From assembly GCA_020443005.1 (NCBI GenBank), contig JAGRJA010000268.1:1-20788 (forward strand): a stretch of DNA of 20,788 nucleotides, in the 5' to 3' direction. Below, piece by piece: positions 15,204-20,788 of this stretch. The stretch is from Pseudomonadales bacterium (GTDB taxonomy: Bacteria > Pseudomonadota > Gammaproteobacteria > Pseudomonadales > UBA7239). Each line of letters starts with the position of its first letter. The first letter of the stretch is position 1. The position numbers were made by a program, and so were the translations under genes. The notes beneath the pieces were generated by a model that did not search any database, had not been told where the DNA came from, and worked only from the letters and a program-made list of their open reading frames with translations.

Positions 15204-15243
15204 AAATAAAATCGATCGTTAAACAAATGAGGTTACCGGAAAA

Positions 15244-15942
15244 TTGCGTATTCATTACATCCAGCATGTACCCTTCGAATCTCTGGGTTGCATGCGGGAT
15301 TACCTGCTCTCTCAAGGTCATACGCTGTCATCCAGCAGGATGTATGAGCACTGTATACTCCCGAAGCCGGAAGATTTCGATTTCCTGATCATCATGGGTG
15401 GTCCAATGGGTGTATACGACCAGCAGGAACACCCCTGGCTAGCCGACGAAATCAGTTTTATCAGGATTTGCATTGAACTGAATAAAATTGTGTTGGGTAT
15501 TTGCCTTGGTGCCCAGTTAATTGCCAGTGCACTGGGCGCCGATGTCAGAAAAAACAGGTTCAGGGAAATCGGCTGGCACGAGGTGACCCTTGACAAGAGG
15601 CCGCTACCCGGCCCCTGGGCCAGAATTTTCCCCGCCAGATTTTCTGCCTTGCACTGGCATGGAGACACTTTCTCAATCCCGGATAATGCCAGCCCGCTCG
15701 GATCCAGCGAAGCCTGTCTCAATCAGGGTTTCTTTTATGGGAAAACTGTCGTGGCGTTGCAGTTTCATCTGGAAATGACTCACGATTCGGTCAGCAAACT
15801 GATCCAACGCTGTGGCCACGAGCTGGAAAATAGCCACTATGTACAAACGGCTGATACGATTCTGGCCAATCGAAAGGGCTTTGATGAAAATAACAGGGTG
15901 ATCATGAAGCTGCTGGACTACCTGACTGGCGCCAACCCTTGA
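15244..15942 (+). CDS. Class I glutamine amidotransferase domain protein
   Basis: The 232-residue protein is a single GuaA-type glutaminase domain. It shows the oxyanion region IIMGGPMGVYD (about 49-59), the nucleophile elbow GICLGAQLIA with Cys87, HWHGDTF near 137-143, and the catalytic dyad His175/Glu177 in QFHLEM. Such standalone proteins transfer ammonia from glutamine or act as gamma-glutamyl hydrolases; no synthetase partner is nearby, so the acceptor is unknown. The start is a TTG with GGA just upstream. The first residues MRIHYIQHVPFE match the family N-terminus, whereas the first ATG (15292) would remove the opening beta strand. It ends about 70 bp before a bidirectional terminator. 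Confidence 0.88.
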   Translation: MRIHYIQHVPFESLGCMRDYLLSQGHTLSSSRMYEHCILPKPEDFDFLIIMGGPMGVYDQQEHPWLADEISFIRICIELNKIVLGICLGAQLIASALGADVRKNRFREIGWHEVTLDKRPLPGPWARIFPARFSALHWHGDTFSIPDNASPLGSSEACLNQGFFYGKTVVALQFHLEMTHDSVSKLIQRCGHELENSHYVQTADTILANRKGFDENNRVIMKLLDYLTGANP

Positions 15943-16000
15943 GCCGGGAATCACCCTGACAACAATACCTGTTTGTTTTCAAGAGGACCGGGCAGACGCC

Positions 16001-16036
16001 CACAAAAAAACCCGCCAAGTGCGGGCCTTTTTGTGG
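16001..16036. terminator. Bidirectional terminator between the amidotransferase and mscS genes
   Basis: A CCCGC/GCGGG stem with loop CAAGT is flanked by seven A residues on the left and TTTTT on the right. The convergent genes stop at 15942 and 16059, so one hairpin can serve both strands. Confidence 0.88.
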
Positions 16037-16058
16037 ACATGCCTCAACGAGGAAAAAA

Positions 16059-16883
16059 TCAATCGGCCTTGTAGAGATGCACATCGCGCTGCGGAAACGG
16101 AATGCTGATGCCTTCCTGATCAAAACGCAGTTTGACCGCCTCTGTCATACCAAAAAACACATCCCAGTAATCGGCTGTGTTAACCCATAGCCTTACCGTA
16201 AAATTAACAGAGCTGTCACCCAGGGCTGAGACCACAATCAGATGCGCAGGATCTTTAAGCACTTTATCATTTTTGGCTACCAGATCTTCAAGTACAGCCT
16301 TTGCCTTGGCAATATCATCGCCATAACCAATACCGAACAACAGGTCGACCCGACGGGTAGGTTCGGCATTGATATTGACAATACTGTTATTCGACAACAC
16401 CCCGTTAGGGACAATAATTTTGCGGTTGTCCCCGGTTTTCAGAATAGTGCTGAAAATCTGGATGCTATCTACCTTGCCAACAAAACCGGCCGCTTCAATC
16501 ACATCGCCCACCTTGAAAGGTTTGAAAAAAAGAATCAGCACACCGCCGGCAAAGTTCGAGAGACTTCCCTGCAGAGCCAGACCGACTGCCAGACCAGCCG
16601 CACCGAGCACAGCAATAAAAGAAGTGGTTTCTACACCCACCATAGATGCCACACTGACAAACAGTAAGGCTTTCAGGCCGACACTGGCCAGACTTAGCAA
16701 GAACCGGCTGAGCGTGACCTCGACCCTGGAATTTTCGAGACGCTTGGCCGTAAAAGCAATAAGGCGATTTATCAACCACAAGCCGCCAAACAATGTTACA
16801 AGTGTCAACAATAAATTGGGCCCATGGGTCAATATCCCCTCCATGATCAACTCACCCATTTTTTGGGGTTCCAGATTTTCCAT
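16059..16883 (-). CDS. mscS: Small-conductance mechanosensitive channel MscS
   Basis: The 274-residue inner-membrane channel opens under membrane tension to release solutes on osmotic downshock. The pore helix TM3 is highly conserved: AVLGAAGLAVGLALQGSLSN (about 91-110), followed by FAGGVLILFFKPFKVGD. The beta domain includes GKVDSIQIFSTILKTGDNR and VPNGVLSNNSIVN, and the C-terminus ends ISIPFPQRDVHL. The length is close to E. coli MscS (286 residues). The ATG at 16883 has AGAGGAAA about seven bases upstream; an upstream in-frame start at 16940 would add 19 residues unlike the family. It is a single-gene unit bounded by terminators on both sides. Confidence 0.95.
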   Translation of the reverse strand: MENLEPQKMGELIMEGILTHGPNLLLTLVTLFGGLWLINRLIAFTAKRLENSRVEVTLSRFLLSLASVGLKALLFVSVASMVGVETTSFIAVLGAAGLAVGLALQGSLSNFAGGVLILFFKPFKVGDVIEAAGFVGKVDSIQIFSTILKTGDNRKIIVPNGVLSNNSIVNINAEPTRRVDLLFGIGYGDDIAKAKAVLEDLVAKNDKVLKDPAHLIVVSALGDSSVNFTVRLWVNTADYWDVFFGMTEAVKLRFDQEGISIPFPQRDVHLYKAD

Positions 16884-16985
16884 ACCAGATTTCCTCTCTA
16901 CAGATTTGATGAAGCCGATTCTAGCAATGCGACCTGACAAATACTATGCGTACCACGAATCAACGAACGACAAAAAAATCACCCC

Positions 16986-17014
16986 AAAAAAAGGAGCGCC
17001 TTCGCTCCTTTTTT
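16986..17014. terminator. Terminator of the CoA-transferase gene, symmetric
   Basis: A GGAGCG/CGCTCC stem with a four-base loop is extended by A/T pairs on both sides, with seven A residues on the left and six T residues on the right. It begins about 14 bp after the stop of the minus-strand CoA-transferase gene at 17028. Confidence 0.9.
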
Positions 17015-17027
17015 CGTTGTGCTGCCA

Positions 17028-18272
17028 TCAATCTTTTTTATGACCAAAAGCACCTTTTGCCTCCAGCTCTGCAATCCTGGCCTCATCGTAATGTAGACAA
17101 CGTTTGAGGATCTCGTCGCGGTGTTGGCCGGGCGTAGGTGCCTTGGTTGGCTCGGGCAACTCCTCATCGATGAAGTGAACCGGGTAACTGATCATGTCTG
17201 CACCATGTTCCTCAATGCCGTACCACTTGAAACGCGCCTTGAAGTGTTCGTCTTCACGCATGTTGTCCGAGTTGTAGACCGGCGCAATCGGCGTGTTCAC
17301 TTTCACACCCCAGTCCATCCACTCCTTGATGGTTTTGGTCTTGAAGATTTCGGTCAGCTCTTTCTGCATCTCCTTGTTGCCGGGCGCGTGGTCTGCCAGA
17401 CGTTTGCCAGGCCACTTCTCGTACATATCCATACGGCCGACACCTTCGCAGAAGTTTTTCCAGAAGACCTGCTCGGAAGCCATGAACAGTATGTAGCCAT
17501 CCTTACATTCATATGCCTGGTAACGCACACCTTCTTTCAGGCCAGCAGTGCCTACCGGACGACGACGGTAATCATCTGCCTGGTTACCGGTTACCCGCTC
17601 CTGAGGATAAGTGTAGGCCTTGTAGGATTCGATGCGATACCAGTCCATATAGGCCGCACCATCTGACTGGCCAATCTCCATCATCGAACCTTCACCGGTT
17701 TCACGGGCGCGCACCACGGCAGCCAGTGCAGCAAAGGCACCCAGCAAGGGGCCGGCATGCATGCCGATAGAGGCATGGGCAGGCAGATAAACAAAACCAT
17801 CTTCATCGCGAGCCGGCTCAACACAACCCGCCCAGGTATCATAGGCAACACCGTGAGAAGGCATATTCTCGTAGGGCCCCGTCATCCCATAGCCTGAAAC
17901 ACAGCAGAACACGATTTTCGGATTGATCTTTTTCAGCTCTTCATAACCCAGACCGCGCTTCTTCAACGCACCCGGACGCATGGCTTCGATCACGATATCG
18001 GCATCCTTGGCCAGCTCCTTGAAAATTTCGACACCCTCAGGTGTTTTCAGGTCAAGTTCAATCGACTTCTTGCCGCGTGCAATATGCCAGTGCAAGAGCG
18101 AGATACCATCAATAATGGGCCAGGTCATCATCCTTACATAGTCGCCACCCGGTGCCTCTATCTTGATGACATCTGCACCCAGTTCGGCAAAATGGTGGGC
18201 TGTAGCGCCAGGCCCCAAAATTGATACATCCAGAACTCTCAGGCCCGCTAGAGGCGCCGGTTTATTACTCAT
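17028..18272 (-). CDS. CaiB/BaiF-type (class III) CoA-transferase
   Basis: The 414-residue protein has the family opening LAGLRVLDVSILGPGATA, then ELGADVIKIEAPGGD, the HIARGKKSIELDLKTPEG motif and SGYGMTGPYENMPSH. The central ARETGEGSMMEIGQSDGAAY and the C-terminal TPGQHRDEIL motif are also typical. Such enzymes move CoA between carboxylic acids, or racemise acyl-CoAs. At the position where formyl-CoA transferase has its catalytic Asp169, this sequence reads PAHASIGMH, with His166 in place of Asp by my manual alignment. The ATG has GGAG six bases upstream. It follows ribBX by 75 bp. Context with a thiolase and a VOC protein suggests catabolic acyl-CoA metabolism; the substrate is unknown. Confidence 0.9.
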   Translation of the reverse strand: MSNKPAPLAGLRVLDVSILGPGATAHHFAELGADVIKIEAPGGDYVRMMTWPIIDGISLLHWHIARGKKSIELDLKTPEGVEIFKELAKDADIVIEAMRPGALKKRGLGYEELKKINPKIVFCCVSGYGMTGPYENMPSHGVAYDTWAGCVEPARDEDGFVYLPAHASIGMHAGPLLGAFAALAAVVRARETGEGSMMEIGQSDGAAYMDWYRIESYKAYTYPQERVTGNQADDYRRRPVGTAGLKEGVRYQAYECKDGYILFMASEQVFWKNFCEGVGRMDMYEKWPGKRLADHAPGNKEMQKELTEIFKTKTIKEWMDWGVKVNTPIAPVYNSDNMREDEHFKARFKWYGIEEHGADMISYPVHFIDEELPEPTKAPTPGQHRDEILKRCLHYDEARIAELEAKGAFGHKKD

Positions 18273-18298
18273 CGTTTTCTCCAGTTGTTTTCCTGTTC

Positions 18299-18343
18299 AA
18301 AAAATAAAAATGTTCGCCGGAGCGTATTACAAAAAGACGAACA
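18299..18343 (-). terminator. Possible weak terminator after ribBX
   Basis: On the minus strand TGTTCG and CGAACA form a six-base-pair stem around a 21-base loop, followed by TTTTTATTTTTTG. It lies between the ribBX stop and the CoA-transferase ribosome binding site. The large loop makes it doubtful. Confidence 0.3.
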
Positions 18344-18347
18344 ACGA

Positions 18348-19457
18348 CTAGTCACATGCAATATGCTCAATGACCTCAAGGTCAAAACCCGATATTGCAC
18401 GATACTTGAACTCCTGCCCCATAACACGCATTTTGCCCACACCCATATGACGCAATATCTGTGCACCGACACCAATGGTTTTATAAACATTGCTATGGGA
18501 AAAATTATTGGGCGGTGGTTGTTTACCCATCATGGAAAGCACACTCTGATAGAGCTCCTGATCGCTTTCCCGATTATCCATAATCACCAATACGCCTTGC
18601 CCCTCCTTCGCAATGCGCGAGAGACATCGATTGATATTCCAGATCGTCTGTTCCGGAGGCTGTGCACAAAAAAGATCCCGTGCAACGGTGGGCAGATGTA
18701 CTCTCACCAGTGTGGGTTTATCCGGTGTAATTTCTCCCTTGCTCAAAGCAAAGTGGTGTTCACCATTCATGTTGTTGCGGAAAGTTGTCAGCTCAAACCC
18801 GCCATAATCGGTATTTATCTGCCCCCTATCGACAAGATCGATCGTCTGTTCATGAATGAACTGATGATGAATCAGGTCTGCAATGGTGCCGATTTTGAGA
18901 TTGTGCGTTTTGGCGAAAATCTCCAGGTCAGGGCGGCGTGCCATAGTGCCATCTTCGTTCATGATTTCAACAATCACGGCGGCGGGTTCACACCCGGCCA
19001 GACGCGCAAGATCACAACCTGCTTCCGTGTGCCCGGCTCGATTGAGCACACCTCCGGGCTGCGCCATTAATGGAAAAATATGTCCGGGCTGTACGATATC
19101 TTCCGGCCTCGCATCGCGTGCAACGGCCGCCTGCACGGTTCGCGCCCTGTCGGCTGCTGAAATGCCTGTCGTCACACCTTTTGCTGCTTCAATCGAAACC
19201 GTAAACGCTGTACCGTGCTGGGCGTTGTTATCACTCACCATTAATGGCAAACCCAACTGCTGGCAGCGTTCCTTGGTTAATGGCATACAGATAAGCCCAC
19301 GAGCATGTCTGGCCATGAAGTTGATATGCTCTGCTGCACAGAACTCGGCCGCCATAATGAGATCGCCCTCATTTTCGCGGTCCTCGTCATCCATCAGGAT
19401 GATCATTTTACCCTGACGGATATCCTCAATCAGTTCTTCGGTACTGTTTAATTCCAT
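18348..19457 (-). CDS. ribBX: RibB (DHBP synthase) fused to a degenerate GTP cyclohydrolase II domain (RibBX type)
   Basis: Residues 1 to about 205 form 3,4-dihydroxy-2-butanone 4-phosphate synthase, which makes the four-carbon unit of riboflavin from ribulose 5-phosphate. Its motifs are intact: MDDEDRENEGDLI, HARGLICMPLT, HGTAFTVSIEA, GHIFPLMAQPGGV and GHTEAGCDLARLAG. The C-terminal part (about 208-369) is cyclohydrolase-like, with LVRVHLP. However, the zinc-binding cysteines of true GCH II are gone: where E. coli RibA has a CX10CXC pattern, this reads ARDLFCAQPPEQTIW. This is the RibBX arrangement reported in proteobacteria, so GTP cyclohydrolase activity must come from another gene. The ATG at 19457 is preferred; a TTG at 19511 lies upstream of a TATAAT box. 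The ribosome binding site is weak. Confidence 0.9.
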   Translation of the reverse strand: MELNSTEELIEDIRQGKMIILMDDEDRENEGDLIMAAEFCAAEHINFMARHARGLICMPLTKERCQQLGLPLMVSDNNAQHGTAFTVSIEAAKGVTTGISAADRARTVQAAVARDARPEDIVQPGHIFPLMAQPGGVLNRAGHTEAGCDLARLAGCEPAAVIVEIMNEDGTMARRPDLEIFAKTHNLKIGTIADLIHHQFIHEQTIDLVDRGQINTDYGGFELTTFRNNMNGEHHFALSKGEITPDKPTLVRVHLPTVARDLFCAQPPEQTIWNINRCLSRIAKEGQGVLVIMDNRESDQELYQSVLSMMGKQPPPNNFSHSNVYKTIGVGAQILRHMGVGKMRVMGQEFKYRAISGFDLEVIEHIACD

Positions 19458-19493
19458 GAACTTGTTGCTTACCTGAATGAATTCAAAAAATTG

Positions 19494-19499
19494 ATTATA
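19494..19499 (-). promoter_or_regulatory. Consensus -10 box upstream of ribBX
   Basis: TATAAT on the minus strand would start transcription near 19486, about 30 bases before the ribBX ATG. No good -35 box is seen. It suggests ribBX is transcribed from its own promoter, not only by read-through from the VOC and thiolase genes. No FMN riboswitch fits in so short a leader. Confidence 0.4.
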
Positions 19500-19519
19500 G
19501 CCAGTTGCCAACCAAATCT

Positions 19520-19984
19520 TTACTCTGACTTACCGTAACGCTTGAGCTCGGCTTCGATATCCAGCGGTTCTACCGTGCCGCCATGCTCCCAATGACCCCA
19601 GTCTTCGCGAGGGATTGTGAAAACAATTTCAAATTCGTTGCCTTCCGGGTCAACACCATAAAGGGATTTTGTAGCACCATGACTGGAAGCACCTCTGAGG
19701 GCACCGGCTTTTTCAAGCAAGGTTTTTGCTTCGGCAAGCTCCTCGATGGTATCGACTTTCCAGGCCAGGTGATAAAGCCCCGGCGCACCCGACGCAGGGC
19801 GCTGGTGATGATGTGCCGGAAAAAGACCGAGATCGTGATGCTGCTCATCACTGCCTGCACGCAACAGGCACATACCCTGGGCAGACACCACCTCTTTCAT
19901 GCCGAGTACATCGCGGTAAAAGCGCTTTGCCCGCTCAACATCGGCAAAGCGCAACACGGCATGGTCGAGACGACTGACTTTCAT
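19520..19984 (-). CDS. VOC-fold metalloprotein (glyoxalase/extradiol dioxygenase-like)
   Basis: This 154-residue protein has the paired beta-alpha-beta-beta-beta modules of the vicinal oxygen chelate fold. Likely metal ligands are His8 in RLDHAVLRFAD, His72 in GLYHLAWKVD and Glu119 in GNEFEIVF. The DPEGNEFEI stretch is the usual family signature, and this His-His-Glu set is that of extradiol dioxygenases and glyoxalase-like enzymes. A further His pair (49-50, in EQHHDLGLF) lies near the site. GGAG abuts the ATG without a spacer, so initiation may be weak. It lies 33 bp after the thiolase gene and is probably cotranscribed with it. The substrate cannot be told; an aromatic or aldehyde compound is possible. 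Confidence 0.85.
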   Translation of the reverse strand: MKVSRLDHAVLRFADVERAKRFYRDVLGMKEVVSAQGMCLLRAGSDEQHHDLGLFPAHHHQRPASGAPGLYHLAWKVDTIEELAEAKTLLEKAGALRGASSHGATKSLYGVDPEGNEFEIVFTIPREDWGHWEHGGTVEPLDIEAELKRYGKSE

Positions 19985-20017
19985 CTCCGATCAGGGCAAA
20001 GGTTACGCACTAGCGAA

Positions 20018-20788
20018 TCAGGCCACCTCAAACAGGCCGGCAGCACCCTGGCCGCCACCAATACACATGGAAACAACCACGTATTTGACACCGCGACGCT
20101 TGCCTTCAAGCAGGGCGTGACCAACCATGCGGGCGCCACTCATGCCGAAGGGGTGACCAATCGAGATCGAGCCACCGTTGACATTGAGAATGTCGTCATC
20201 AATGCCGAGTTTGTCGCGGCAATAAATCACCTGCGAAGCAAAGGCTTCATTGATTTCCCACAGGCCGATATCGCTGATCTTGAGACCATGGCGATCCAGC
20301 AGTTTGGGAATTGCAAAAACCGGGCCGATGCCCATCTCGTCAGATTTGCAACCGGCCACGGCCAGGCCGCGATAGTAGCCCAGTGGCGCCAGCCCTTTTT
20401 CTGCAGCCAGCTTGCTGTCCATCAGCAGTGATACCGAAGCGCCATCAGAAAGCTGCGAGGAGTTTCCGGCGGTGACATATTTACCCTGCTTCACCCACTG
20501 GCCGTCTTTCCATACCGGCTCCAGCGAGGCCAGACCTTCCAACGTAGTGGAAGGACGGTTGCACTCGTCCTTGCCGAGGGTCACTTCTTCGTAGGTCGTC
20601 TCTTTGGTTTCCTTGTTGAAAACCGCCTTGCGTGCGGTCATCGGTACAATTTCATCATCGAACAGACCGGCCTCCTGGGCGCGGGCAGTACGCATCTGGC
20701 TGTTATAGGAAAGCAAATCCTGCGCTTCGCGGCTGATGCCATAACGCTCGGCAACGATCTCGCCGGTTTCCAGCATCGGGATATAGGC
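20018..20788 (-). CDS. Thiolase (acetyl-CoA C-acyltransferase), C-terminal part, cut by window edge
   Basis: Only the last 256 residues lie in the window; the frame runs open through the edge, reading AYIPMLETGEIVAERYGISR. The nucleophilic Cys of the N-terminal half is outside. Visible thiolase features are GNSSQLSDGASVSLLM, the NEAFAS motif, NVNGGSISIGHPFGMSGAR with the catalytic His, and SMCIGGGQGAAGLFEVA with the acid/base Cys. The protein makes or cleaves 3-ketoacyl-CoA. The insert TARKAVFNKETKETTYEEVT is typical of beta-oxidation-type thiolases. It is the first gene of the cluster followed by the VOC protein. Whether it is FadA-like or an acetoacetyl-CoA thiolase is undecided. Confidence 0.93.
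   Translation of the reverse strand, partial: AYIPMLETGEIVAERYGISREAQDLLSYNSQMRTARAQEAGLFDDEIVPMTARKAVFNKETKETTYEEVTLGKDECNRPSTTLEGLASLEPVWKDGQWVKQGKYVTAGNSSQLSDGASVSLLMDSKLAAEKGLAPLGYYRGLAVAGCKSDEMGIGPVFAIPKLLDRHGLKISDIGLWEINEAFASQVIYCRDKLGIDDDILNVNGGSISIGHPFGMSGARMVGHALLEGKRRGVKYVVVSMCIGGGQGAAGLFEVA

Noticed and set aside
19458..19519. FMN riboswitch before ribBX
   Set aside because: The leader is about 30 bases after the likely -10 box; an RFN element needs well over 100 bases.

Overview
The window looks like chromosomal DNA of a Gram-negative gammaproteobacterium. Several products follow the Escherichia coli pattern closely: inorganic pyrophosphatase, MscS, Bcp, NsrR with Cys at 91/96/102, and Mrp/ApbC. 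An isolated FimV-type N-terminal domain, a RibB fused to a decayed cyclohydrolase domain, and acyl-CoA enzymes fit marine, oil- or steroid-associated gammaproteobacterial lineages; that placement is inference. GC content looks close to half. I see no insertion sequence, phage gene, tRNA, rRNA or CRISPR array.

Layout. 1-3861: a standalone sensor-like membrane protein (-), an emopamil-binding-protein (EBP)-like sterol isomerase homologue (+), a half-size ABC exporter (-) whose 3' end overlaps the EBP-like gene, and the NO-sensing Rrf2 regulator NsrR (-). 4052-5482: the peroxiredoxin Bcp and an unknown small protein (+), then a standalone secreted FimV_N domain (-) with its own promoter and terminator. 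5798-11230: a + strand run of GT-C glycosyltransferase with TPR tail, the Fe-S carrier Mrp/ApbC, pyrophosphatase with a strong terminator, and a B12-binding radical SAM enzyme. 11240-13881 (-): a four-gene hvfA-hvfB-hvfC-doxX operon that makes a cysteine-modified, probably copper-binding RiPP. 13978-15135 (-): a secreted protein of unknown function just upstream of hvfA. 15244-15942 (+): a class I glutamine amidotransferase. 16059-20788 (-): MscS, a CaiB-type CoA-transferase, a RibBX riboflavin enzyme, a VOC-fold protein and the C-terminal part of a thiolase cut by the window edge.

How the genes work together. The clearest system is the hvf/bufferin-type operon. A signal-peptide-bearing precursor with eleven cysteines in EGKCG/EAKCG/EDKCC motifs is followed by a DUF692 (MNIO) iron oxidase, its DUF2063 partner and a DoxX membrane protein. 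The precursor contains an almost perfect in-frame 63-bp duplication, so the number of metal-binding sites seems to be changing. The second unusual item is the EBP-like protein, which keeps every catalytic position of eukaryotic sterol delta8-delta7 isomerase that I can align from memory. The CoA-transferase, VOC protein and thiolase suggest acyl-CoA (possibly ring-compound) catabolism, but substrates cannot be read from sequence. The remaining genes are ordinary housekeeping or stress functions.
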